Both the position numbers and the translations under genes were made by a program. DNA of 13,003 nucleotides from an uncultured Peptococcaceae bacterium (GTDB taxonomy: Bacteria > Bacillota > Limnochordia > Darwinibacteriales > Darwinibacteriaceae): assembly GCA_937988745.1 (NCBI GenBank), contig CALKAR010000074.1:1-13003 (forward strand), read 5' to 3'. Shown here one piece after another: positions 1 through 6,342 of the stretch. Below the pieces are notes generated by a model that searched no databases, had not been told where the DNA came from, and saw only the letters and a program-made list of their open reading frames with translations. Positions within the stretch are counted from its first letter, which is position 1. Each line of letters opens with the position of its first letter.

Positions 1-45
1 ACACGTGGAAAGGGTGAACAGAATATCTTGGAGCGAGGTGAGGGC

Positions 46-261
46 ATGAGCTGTGTAATCTGCTCAAGAGTAAATGAGAGTGTTGCCTTTTCGCTCCTAG
101 GGTCTGCGATCTGTCGAGACTGTGAGGCCTGGCTGTTGCTTGTTTCCCCAGAACAGCCAGAATATGATTCGGCTGTCCGTGTTTTCAAGGATGTTTGGAG
201 CAGTTATCTTGCTGGCCGCAGTCTTAATGATGTTGTGCAGGAAAACCTTGTAGGTGATTGA
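46..261 (+). CDS. gin: Gin/CsfB-family anti-sigma factor
   Basis: Small 71-residue protein with two CxxC pairs (C3/C6 and C23/C26), the second followed by Glu, and a C-terminal stretch resembling the DPDYxFYVKKLK part of B. subtilis CsfB. Family members (Gin/CsfB) inhibit sigma-G, and in B. subtilis also sigma-E, to time sporulation gene expression; they bind zinc. The ATG at 46 is preferred over an in-frame TTG at 28 because an AGGTGA motif lies 4 bases upstream of it and the family begins just before the first CxxC. The next gene starts 1 base after the stop. In B. subtilis csfB also lies upstream of yaaO and tmk, with xpaC and yaaN between; those two are missing here. Family assignment rests on the cysteine pattern, size and synteny; the exact sigma target is inferred. 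Confidence 0.82.
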   Translation: MSCVICSRVNESVAFSLLGSAICRDCEAWLLLVSPEQPEYDSAVRVFKDVWSSYLAGRSLNDVVQENLVGD

Positions 262-262
262 G

Positions 263-1705
263 ATGAGTCAGAATAGGTCACCTCTTTGGGAAGCACTGTG
301 TGCTTATCGGCATAGGGGTGTTGTTCCTTTTCATACTCCGGGACACAAGCTGTCCGGGAGCATTTTTCCGAGGTTAGAAGCAGAATTGGGCGCCGGGATT
401 TTCGCTTTAGATCCATCAGATGAAATAGAGTCAATCGAGCTGGGCCACGATTTTGAGCTGGCTTTGGAGGCCGCGCAGGAGCTGGCTGCCCAGTTATTCG
501 GGGCGAGCCATTCTCTATTTCTGGTTAATGGAACGACCTCGGGACTTCACTATCTGCTGTATTTTGTTGATCGGCCGGTTGTTATTCCTCGCTTTTCGCA
601 TTTGTCTGTCTATACAGGCGTGATGCTGAGCGGTAGCGAAGCAATATATTTGCCTGTAAGTTTTGATCCAGAGTGGCAGATTCCGCTGCCTCCGACACCT
701 GAAGAGCTTCTTCAGAAGGTTTTAGATAAGGACATTGGAGCGGCAGTATTTACGCACCCCACCTATTACGGCACTTGCGGTCAGCTACCAGAGTTGATTT
801 CTGCTGTGCAGAAGAAGGGCGCTTGGGCATTTGTGGATGAAGCCCACGGCGGACATTTCTGTTTTTCACCCCTTTTTCCCGTTTCCGGATTAGAAGCGGG
901 GGCAGACGGGGTGGCACAGAGTACTCATAAGACGTTGGGATCACTAACCCAAACGTCTATGCTCCATGTGCGGTCATTCGAGCTGTATCAGATGGCAAAG
1001 CGGGCACGCCAAATTTTAGAGACTACCAGTCCCTCCCTAGTCTTCTTGGGTGTACTGGACGAAGTGCGGAGAACCCTTTCGGAGCAGGGGCGGTTGTTGT
1101 CTGAACGGTGTTTAGAGTTAGGTCTGACATGCTATGAGAGATTGTCAAAGATTCCTGGCGTGCGGGTGTTACCGCCTCATCTGCGTTCTGATCCAACAAA
1201 AGTAGTGTTCTCCCTACGTGAGCTTGGAATCAATGGGATACAGCTTGAGGGATTACTTCGCAGAGAATATAATATACAAGTAGAGTTAAGTGATTATTAT
1301 AATGTCATTGCTCTAGTTACGATTGGCGATACGCAAGAGACGATCGAACAATTGTGTCGAGCGGTCGAACAGGTTACTCAGCGAGCGGGACATTTTGGGG
1401 GATCACCCCTGAGTCTGCCGCAGTTTTCGTATCCTGCCCTTCCATCAGTAGAGATGTCTATGGGTAGAGCTGTCCGTCTTCCTGTTGAGCCCGTTTCTCT
1501 TAAAGAGGCTGTCGGGCGGGTATCGGGCAGTTTTGTAACGCCATATCCGCCAGGAGTACCGGTGCTCGTTCCAGGTGAGTTAATCACATTGGAAACGGCC
1601 GAGTATCTGGAGTGGTGTTTGAGCCTAGGATGGCCGATCAGGGGAATGGAAGCGGCAGGAGAAACTATGTCACTATCTGTAATAAAGGACAACGCTTTTA
1701 ATTGA
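263..1705 (+). CDS. yaaO: Orn/Lys/Arg decarboxylase family protein, YaaO type
   Basis: Fold-type I PLP enzyme of 480 residues, the size of the short decarboxylases (YaaO/SpeA type) that lack the N-terminal wing domain of the E. coli inducible enzymes. Visible motifs are the N-terminal FHTPGHK signature, the FVDEAHGGH segment (D192 for the PLP pyridine nitrogen, H195 for ring stacking) and STHKTLGSLTQTSMLH, whose K223 should form the Schiff base. A smaller C-terminal domain follows from about residue 370. It should decarboxylate a basic amino acid (arginine, lysine or ornithine) to a polyamine or its precursor; the substrate cannot be read from the sequence. The ATG at 263 is preferred over GTG 254 because AGGTGA sits 5 bases upstream. 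It lies between gin and tmk, as yaaO precedes tmk in B. subtilis. Confidence 0.88.
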   Translation: MSQNRSPLWEALCAYRHRGVVPFHTPGHKLSGSIFPRLEAELGAGIFALDPSDEIESIELGHDFELALEAAQELAAQLFGASHSLFLVNGTTSGLHYLLYFVDRPVVIPRFSHLSVYTGVMLSGSEAIYLPVSFDPEWQIPLPPTPEELLQKVLDKDIGAAVFTHPTYYGTCGQLPELISAVQKKGAWAFVDEAHGGHFCFSPLFPVSGLEAGADGVAQSTHKTLGSLTQTSMLHVRSFELYQMAKRARQILETTSPSLVFLGVLDEVRRTLSEQGRLLSERCLELGLTCYERLSKIPGVRVLPPHLRSDPTKVVFSLRELGINGIQLEGLLRREYNIQVELSDYYNVIALVTIGDTQETIEQLCRAVEQVTQRAGHFGGSPLSLPQFSYPALPSVEMSMGRAVRLPVEPVSLKEAVGRVSGSFVTPYPPGVPVLVPGELITLETAEYLEWCLSLGWPIRGMEAAGETMSLSVIKDNAFN

Positions 1706-1731
1706 AGAAAAATAGATAGGAGTATTAGTTT

Positions 1732-2346
1732 ATGGGAGATGGGCTGTTTATTACATTCGAAGGCATTGATGGAGTAGGTAAGACCACTCAGGCTCTTCTC
1801 CTGGTAGAATATCTCGAAGGTCTCGGGTACGACGTAGTTCACACTTATGAACCCGGAGGTACCGAGCTCGGTCAAGCCATTCGCAGGATGCTCCTTGACC
1901 CAAAAAACCGCAATCTCGCACCAGTGACAGAGATCTTGCTCTATGCCGCAGATCGAGCTCAGCATGTGGAAGAAGTAGTGCGGCCTGCTCTATGTGAGGG
2001 TAAGGTAGTCGTCTGCGAGAGGTATATTGATTCGTCTGTTGCTTATCAAGGTTATGGCCTTGGTTTGTCGGTGGAAGGTATTTTGGCTGTGAACCAGCTA
2101 GCTGCTGGTGGCTTGGAACCTAATCTAACAATCTACCTCGATGCTGAACCCAGTGCAGCGCTCGTTCGGGCCGGGGGAGATCGCATTGAACAGCGGGCCC
2201 TGGAATATTACGAGCGAGTCCGTGGAGGTTTTTTGGCAATCGCTCAACAAAATGAGCACAGGGTGTTTGTCGTACCTGCTCATGGTACTAAGGAAGAAGT
2301 AAGCGAACGGGTGCAGAGGTTGATTGCGGGGAGGTTAAGCAAATGA
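1732..2346 (+). CDS. tmk: Thymidylate kinase
   Basis: dTMP kinase (dTMP + ATP to dTDP + ADP), an essential step of dTTP synthesis in the cytoplasm. The 204-residue length is normal. The P-loop is EGIDGVGKTT (residues 10-19), the substrate-binding segment is CERYIDSSVAYQGYG (from residue 95), and the LID region carries DRIE (150-153). The usual Asp of the DRY motif is Glu here (E96), a conservative change. An AGGAG ribosome binding site precedes the ATG by 9 bases. The stop overlaps the start of darA as ATGA, so translation is probably coupled. The tmk-darA-yaaR-holB order matches B. subtilis and many other Bacillota, placing precursor synthesis beside replication genes. Confidence 0.97.
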   Translation: MGDGLFITFEGIDGVGKTTQALLLVEYLEGLGYDVVHTYEPGGTELGQAIRRMLLDPKNRNLAPVTEILLYAADRAQHVEEVVRPALCEGKVVVCERYIDSSVAYQGYGLGLSVEGILAVNQLAAGGLEPNLTIYLDAEPSAALVRAGGDRIEQRALEYYERVRGGFLAIAQQNEHRVFVVPAHGTKEEVSERVQRLIAGRLSK

Positions 2347-2666
2347 AGCTGTTGATTACTATCGTACAGGATCAAGATGTTCCCATTTTGCTGGACACTT
2401 TGATGCAGGAAGGATATAGTGCAACAAAACTAGCCAGTACTGGCGGATTTCTGCGTGTTGGAAACACCACGCTTTTGATCGGTGTTGAAGATGACAGGGT
2501 GGACAGCGCCCTGGCCCTTATTAAGAAAGTCAGCAAGAAACGGGAGCAGTATGAACTTGATCCAATGACCCCCTTAAGCAGTGCAGTCCTGCCCAAAATG
2601 GATAAGGTGACAGTGGGTGGCGCCATTGTCTTTATTGTGGATGTGGAGAGGTTTGAGAAAATTTGA
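2343..2666 (+). CDS. darA: Cyclic-di-AMP receptor DarA (PII-like)
   Basis: A 107-residue protein matching DarA (YaaQ/PstA), a trimeric PII-like protein that binds cyclic di-AMP at subunit interfaces. It begins MKLLITIVQDQD and contains TKLASTGGFL and GNTTLLIGVEDDRV, segments typical of the family, followed by a C-terminal strand region with VTVGGAIVFIVDVERF. Its downstream effector is not settled in the family. The start overlaps the tmk stop by four bases, and its own stop overlaps the TTG start of yaaR, so three genes are probably translationally coupled. It is likely a cytosolic second-messenger sensor linked to osmotic or potassium homeostasis by analogy with other c-di-AMP receptors; that link is inference. 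Confidence 0.95.
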   Translation: MKLLITIVQDQDVPILLDTLMQEGYSATKLASTGGFLRVGNTTLLIGVEDDRVDSALALIKKVSKKREQYELDPMTPLSSAVLPKMDKVTVGGAIVFIVDVERFEKI

Positions 2667-3106
2667 GAATCCGCCGAGAGGATAGGACTCGAGTTAGGTC
2701 CTATCCGCAGCACCGCGATAAACCCATGTCATCCACCCAGGGGCGTACGTTTATTGATTTTCTAGAGTCGCAGGAAGACCTGGGAGTAGTTGATTTCCAG
2801 CGAGCCCTTGCTCAGGTGGATGAATATGCGCGCCGTTTTAAGGACAGCCCGGTCTACTACAATTTGGTCAAATATAAAGAAGTAGTGCGAGCAGTCCTTC
2901 GAGCCTTGATTCGTGGTTCTATGGCTGTAGATGAGCAGAACTTCCTTGACCACCGTGGTCGTAGGCGTCTTTTTGTTATGGTGCGTACCGTTGATGACAA
3001 ACTAGAAGAGCTGACGCGGCTTTTCTTGAATAATCAGCTCAGTGCGTTAGAGCTTGTCAGCCGACTAGATGAAATTCGCGGCATGCTGCTCGATTTGTAT
3101 TTGTGA
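2663..3106 (+). CDS. yaaR: YaaR family protein (DUF327)
   Basis: A 147-residue, mostly helical, charged protein of the YaaR/DUF327 family, of unknown function. Support is the size (B. subtilis YaaR is about the same), the position between darA and holB, and the conserved-looking core FKDSPVYYNLVKYKEVVRAV followed by a helical C-terminus with VDDKLEELTRLFL. I keep the TTG start at 2663, which overlaps the darA stop as TTGA, because it gives an N-terminus (MRIRREDR) like that of family members; a GGAGAGG lies 11 bases upstream. A later ATG at 2726 is possible but has a poor ribosome binding site and would remove that N-terminus. There is no signal peptide or membrane segment, so it should be cytosolic. 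Confidence 0.85.
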   Translation: MRIRREDRTRVRSYPQHRDKPMSSTQGRTFIDFLESQEDLGVVDFQRALAQVDEYARRFKDSPVYYNLVKYKEVVRAVLRALIRGSMAVDEQNFLDHRGRRRLFVMVRTVDDKLEELTRLFLNNQLSALELVSRLDEIRGMLLDLYL

Positions 3107-3115
3107 GGTGACTCC

Positions 3116-4021
3116 ATGACTCTTTCTGAGGTCTTGGGACAGCCGCTGGCTGTGACTATTCTCCAGAAAAGCCTTGAGACAGGGCGGCTCGCCCACGCCT
3201 ATTTATTTCACGGAGATGAAGGTGTAGGTAAGGAAACTACGGTGCGGATTTTAGCCTCAGATTCACTTCTGCGTGTTGTAGAAGGTTCTCCTACAATAAA
3301 AATAGATCAAATCCGCATGCTCCGTGAGCAGAGTTCGTACACACAGAGCAGCTCGTTAGTTTGGCTCATAAAAGATGCTGATCAAATGACTGTGGAAGCA
3401 GCCAATGCTTTCTTAAAAGTGCTGGAAGAACCTATTCCCGGTGTGTATTTCTTCTTAACGACCACCAATATTCACCGCGTACTACCCACCATTGTTTCTC
3501 GCTGCCAAGTTGTACCCTTTCGAGCTATCCCTGAGAGTATCATCCAGGAATATTTAACAGAGAAATTTGGCCAAGCCCCTGACAGCCCAAAAGTACGCTT
3601 GGTAGCGCGCATGGCGAGGGGATCTATCGGTCGGGCGGTAGAATACTGGGATGGACCAATACTCGATCGGAGGCGCGAGGTTTTGGATAAGCTGATTCGT
3701 ATTCCGACTGCCTCGTATCCGGAAGTACTGGGGTTCAGTCAGGCCTGGGATGAGGATCGAGCACAGGTGAGCGAAGATCTTCAGCTGATGCTGGGCTGGT
3801 ACAGAGATCTAGGCGCGGTGAAGTCGGGCAGTCGGGTAGGGCTTTACAACCCTGATTACGAGAATGAATTGGAGAAAACAAGCAGATTTTATTCATATAT
3901 GAGTATTTTCGAAATCATGCATGAGATATCAGAAATGATGGCTGCAATCGGAGGAAATGCTCGTCCCCGGTTTGCCTTAGGTCGTTTGTTTCTGACGATG
4001 AAAAAAGGAGCGCAATCCTAA
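3116..4021 (+). CDS. holB: DNA polymerase III clamp-loader subunit delta prime (zinc-less)
   Basis: AAA+ clamp-loader subunit of 301 residues. Residues 27-41 carry HAYLFHGDEGVGKET, a Walker A region with Glu in place of the usual Thr/Ser after the Lys. A Walker B-like segment (IKDADQMTVEAANAFLKVLEEP) and the SRC motif (S128-R129-C130) follow, then the sensor-2 and collar regions. Delta prime acts as the rigid stator of the loader. The odd point is that the four-Cys zinc module normally lying between Walker A and the IKIDQIR helix is absent: only 21 residues separate K39 from I61, and C130 is the only cysteine in the protein. The reading frame is intact and both flanks align well with family motifs, so this is a clean loss rather than a frameshift. 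The ribosome binding site (GAGGTGA) overlaps the yaaR stop. Confidence 0.93.
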   Translation: MTLSEVLGQPLAVTILQKSLETGRLAHAYLFHGDEGVGKETTVRILASDSLLRVVEGSPTIKIDQIRMLREQSSYTQSSSLVWLIKDADQMTVEAANAFLKVLEEPIPGVYFFLTTTNIHRVLPTIVSRCQVVPFRAIPESIIQEYLTEKFGQAPDSPKVRLVARMARGSIGRAVEYWDGPILDRRREVLDKLIRIPTASYPEVLGFSQAWDEDRAQVSEDLQLMLGWYRDLGAVKSGSRVGLYNPDYENELEKTSRFYSYMSIFEIMHEISEMMAAIGGNARPRFALGRLFLTMKKGAQS

Positions 4022-5125
4022 ATGCAGACAGTAGTCGGAGTACGGTTTAAAAAAGCCGGTAAGATATATTATTTTGATCCCGGCGATCTTGAGATCGCAG
4101 TTGGGGATAGCTGCATAGTCGAAACCGCTCGAGGGATCGAGTTTGGTGAAGTAGTTGTTCCTCCCAAACAAGTGGACGACAGCGAGGTTGTGCAGCCTCT
4201 CAAGAAGGTTATTCGCACCGCAACACTTGAGGACAAGGAACGTACTGAAATCTTGAAACAAAAGGCAGCAGAGGCTTTTGACATCGCATTAGGAAAAATT
4301 GCCGAACACGAATTGCCAATGAAGCTGGTTGACGCAGAATATACCTTTGATGAGAGTAAACTTCTGTTTTACTTCACCGCCGATGGACGGGTCGATTTTC
4401 GCGAGCTCGTAAAGGACCTCGCTGCTATTTTCCGTCTCCGGATAGAACTACGTCAGATCGGTGTGCGTGACGAGGCTAAGATGATCGGAGGGCTCGGTTC
4501 CTGCGGACGCGCTTTGTGCTGCGCTACGTTTTTGGGAGACTTCGCACCTGTATCTATCAAAATGGCCAAGGAACAGAACCTTTCTCTCAATCCGACCAAG
4601 ATTTCAGGCATCTGCGGCCGACTCATGTGCTGCCTTCGCTATGAGGCTGACGTCTATAAAGAACGCAAGGCAGTGCTGGGTGAAGGCGGCTGTGGCTGTA
4701 CAGGCGGTTGTCATCATCAGCCATCGCTTTTTGATGAATTTTTCCATGAAGTAGAGGATCAAGATGACTTCTACGCGGATCTTCTGAAGGAAGATACAAT
4801 TAATGAGGTAGACTATGAGATGATGCGTGAGGCGGCAGAAGCGGAAAGCCATCCTGTTATCAGTGATGATGAGGAGGAATGGGCGCACAAGGAGCGTCCA
4901 AAATCCCAGAAAGACAGCCGCAAAGATTCGCGCAAAGCTGGGTCCCGCAAAGGTAGTCCTCGGCGCAAGAAGAATCCCAAACGGGAAAAGCAGCAGCCTG
5001 AAGGGCAGCAAACTCAAGCTGCTGCACAGGAAAATCCTGCTGGCAAGCCTAAGTCTAAGCGTCCACGGCGCAGACGCCGTCGTCCAAGTGGCAAGGGTGG
5101 CTCAAAGCCAGCTGAGAAGAAATAA
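4022..5125 (+). CDS. ricT: RicT/YaaT family regulatory protein, PSP1 domain, extended tail
   Basis: PSP1-domain protein. In B. subtilis RicT (YaaT) forms the Y-complex with RicA and RicF, binds Fe-S clusters, and promotes RNase Y maturation of operon mRNAs, competence, sporulation and biofilm formation. Two near-repeats carry conserved cysteines: SCGRALCC (C161, C166, C167) and ICGRLMCC (C198, C203, C204). A further Cys/His cluster GCGCTGGCHH (C224, C226, C230) follows. Residues 1-245 are the conserved body. The protein is 367 residues against about 275 in B. subtilis; the excess is an acidic stretch (about 235-287) and then a disordered tail very rich in Lys, Arg, Ser, Pro and Gln, including a run of six Arg. 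The ATG abuts the holB TAA with no gap; AGGAG lies 11 bases upstream. Confidence 0.92.
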   Translation: MQTVVGVRFKKAGKIYYFDPGDLEIAVGDSCIVETARGIEFGEVVVPPKQVDDSEVVQPLKKVIRTATLEDKERTEILKQKAAEAFDIALGKIAEHELPMKLVDAEYTFDESKLLFYFTADGRVDFRELVKDLAAIFRLRIELRQIGVRDEAKMIGGLGSCGRALCCATFLGDFAPVSIKMAKEQNLSLNPTKISGICGRLMCCLRYEADVYKERKAVLGEGGCGCTGGCHHQPSLFDEFFHEVEDQDDFYADLLKEDTINEVDYEMMREAAEAESHPVISDDEEEWAHKERPKSQKDSRKDSRKAGSRKGSPRRKKNPKREKQQPEGQQTQAAAQENPAGKPKSKRPRRRRRRPSGKGGSKPAEKK

Positions 5126-5142
5126 AGGCGGGTGTGGACTGA

Positions 5143-5970
5143 ATGCTGTATGTGTGTCCGACTCCCATTGGTAATTTAGAAGATATTACTTTGAGGGTCC
5201 TGAGGACCCTCAAAGAGGTTGATTTGATCGCTGCCGAAGATACTCGGCATACTATTAAGCTCCTAAACCATTTCGACATCAAAACTCCCCTCATCAGTCT
5301 GCATGAGCACAACGAAGCTGCTCGAGTGGAACCGCTCCTGAAGGAGCTCAAAGAAGGAAAGCAGATCGCTTTGGTTTCGGATGCCGGTATGCCCGGCATT
5401 TCTGATCCCGGCAAGCTCTTGATCAACCGCGTGATAGGCGAAGGACTGCCTTGCACCGTGCTGCCTGGACCTACGGCAGCTGTTACTGCTTACGTGCAGA
5501 GCGGGCTGTTAAGCGATGGGTTTTTATTTTATGGTTTTCTGCCGCGTCGGCGAAAAACACGGGAGGAAGAACTGCTTCGGTTGGCACAGCTGCCTTATCC
5601 TATAATCTTTTATGAAGCCCCTCATCGCTTGACAGCTGCTTTAGAGGAATTAAAGGAGTTTTTTGGAGACAGGCAGGCAAGCGTGTCCAGAGAGCTGACA
5701 AAGAAGTTTGAAGAAACCATTCGTGGTACGCTTTCCGAGCTTTTGTCACATTTTAGTACAGAAGCTCCGCGAGGAGAATTTGTCATCACTGTGGCAGGCA
5801 GAGACGAAAGTGAAGATGACGCTGGGCATCCCAGCGATGAACAGATTAAGTGGGAGCTGCAGAAAAAAATAGACAGCGGTCTTACAAAGAAAACCGCTGT
5901 CCAGCAAGTGGCGGCGCAGTTCCGCCTTCCTAAGAATCACGTCTACCAATTGGCCCTTGAGATTGACTGA
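5143..5970 (+). CDS. rsmI: 16S rRNA (cytidine-1402-2'-O)-methyltransferase
   Basis: RsmI methylates the ribose of C1402 in the 16S rRNA P-site using S-adenosylmethionine. The 275-residue length is usual. It begins MLYVCPTPIGNLEDITLR, the family opening, and carries AAEDTRHT, LVSDAGMPGISDPG and LPGPTAAVTAY, the tetrapyrrole-methylase-fold motifs that bind SAM, plus YEAPHRL and SRELTKKFEE. A short helical C-terminal domain (from about residue 225) fits the family. The ribosome binding site is weak (AAGG followed by GGGTGTGG). A perfect hairpin lies 46 bases after the start codon (listed separately). It is the last gene of the + strand block and ends one base from the stop of the opposing abrB. 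Confidence 0.96.
   Translation: MLYVCPTPIGNLEDITLRVLRTLKEVDLIAAEDTRHTIKLLNHFDIKTPLISLHEHNEAARVEPLLKELKEGKQIALVSDAGMPGISDPGKLLINRVIGEGLPCTVLPGPTAAVTAYVQSGLLSDGFLFYGFLPRRRKTREEELLRLAQLPYPIIFYEAPHRLTAALEELKEFFGDRQASVSRELTKKFEETIRGTLSELLSHFSTEAPRGEFVITVAGRDESEDDAGHPSDEQIKWELQKKIDSGLTKKTAVQQVAAQFRLPKNHVYQLALEID
5189..5215 (+). repeat. Perfect hairpin inside rsmI
   Basis: Arms CTTTGAGGGTCC (5189-5200) and GGACCCTCAAAG (5204-5215) are exact reverse complements around a TGA loop, giving a 12-bp stem. It falls within codons for the conserved TLRVLRTLK stretch. No U-tract follows on either strand, so it is not an intrinsic terminator. Whether it acts in RNA or DNA is unknown. Confidence 0.9.
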
Positions 5971-5971
5971 G

Positions 5972-6211
5972 CTACTCTGCCAGCTCGTCCTTACAGGTTG
6001 GGCAGACGCCCTTGCCCTTAAATTCGATGACATCTTCGCTGTTACCGCAGAAAATGCACATCCGGGAAGACTTGCGCAGTACTATATGGTCACCTTCTAC
6101 AAAGATTTCCAGAGGGTCCTTTTCTTGAATGCCTAGACTGCGCCGTAGTTCTATCGGTAACACGACACGGCCTAAATCGTCGACCTTACGGACTATCCCT
6201 GTCGCTTTCAC
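5972..6211 (-). CDS. abrB: AbrB-type transition-state regulator with zinc knuckle
   Basis: A 79-residue DNA-binding regulator. The N-terminal swapped-hairpin domain is a close match to B. subtilis AbrB: KATGIVRKVDDLGRVVLP, then IELRRSLGIQEKDPLEIFV. AbrB represses post-exponential genes and often its own promoter. The C-terminal part differs from the Bacillus protein: it holds C52-x2-C55 and C70-x2-C73, a probable zinc knuckle. I chose the GTG at 6211, not the GTG at 6229, because GGAGG lies 8 bases upstream of it and it gives MKATGIVRKVD, the family N-terminus; the longer form would put the ribosome binding site inside the gene. It is convergent with rsmI (one base between stops), as abrB also opposes rsmI in B. 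subtilis. Confidence 0.93.
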   Translation of the reverse strand: MKATGIVRKVDDLGRVVLPIELRRSLGIQEKDPLEIFVEGDHIVLRKSSRMCIFCGNSEDVIEFKGKGVCPTCKDELAE

Positions 6212-6260
6212 CCTGCTTTCCTCCTCCACGGTTCGAAATTTATCGACATTTGCTCAGGTT

Positions 6261-6289
6261 ATTATATTATGATTTCCAGGAATAGTCAA
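6261..6289 (-). promoter_or_regulatory. abrB promoter (sigma-A type)
   Basis: On the - strand TTGACT (6289-6284) and TATAAT (6266-6261) are separated by exactly 17 bases, giving an expected start near 6254 and a leader of about 40 bases before the GTG at 6211. Another TTGACA (6301-6296) lies just upstream but has no matching -10. TGGAA within the spacer resembles the TGGNA element reported for AbrB binding, so autoregulation is possible but only inferred. Confidence 0.75.
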
Positions 6290-6299
6290 TTGATTTGTC

Positions 6300-6342
6300 A
6301 AGAAAAGGAGAATAGTCCCAATATAATCAGGACTTAAGTCCT
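6300..6342 (-). terminator. Weak candidate terminator after comA
   Basis: At the end of comA the - strand holds a 14-bp perfect palindrome (6342-6329, overlapping the comA stop) whose second half can instead pair downstream: AGTCC (6334-6330) with GGACT (6318-6314). A pyrimidine-rich run (6313-6300, eight T among 14 bases) follows. The stem is only 5 bp, so termination would be weak, and the two foldings exclude each other. Confidence 0.3.

Noticed and set aside
254..262. GTG start for the decarboxylase overlapping gin
   Set aside because: The best ribosome binding site (AGGTGA) spans this GTG and is correctly spaced for the ATG at 263.
1861..1872. 12-bp palindrome ACCGAGCTCGGT inside tmk
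   Set aside because: Short, inside coding sequence for a conserved Gly-Thr-Glu-Leu-Gly segment, and expected occasionally by chance.
1378..1965. 195-residue open frame on the - strand across the end of the decarboxylase gene and the start of tmk
   Set aside because: It lies wholly antisense to two well-supported genes and shows no recognisable motif or ribosome binding site.
4827..5174. Basic 115-residue + strand frame overlapping the ricT tail
   Set aside because: It is an alternate reading of the repetitive Lys/Arg-rich tail codons, with no motif and no separate translation signal that stands out.
6212..6229. Upstream GTG start for abrB adding six residues
   Set aside because: The added codons are themselves the purine-rich ribosome binding site for the GTG at 6211, and the added residues do not match AbrB N-termini.
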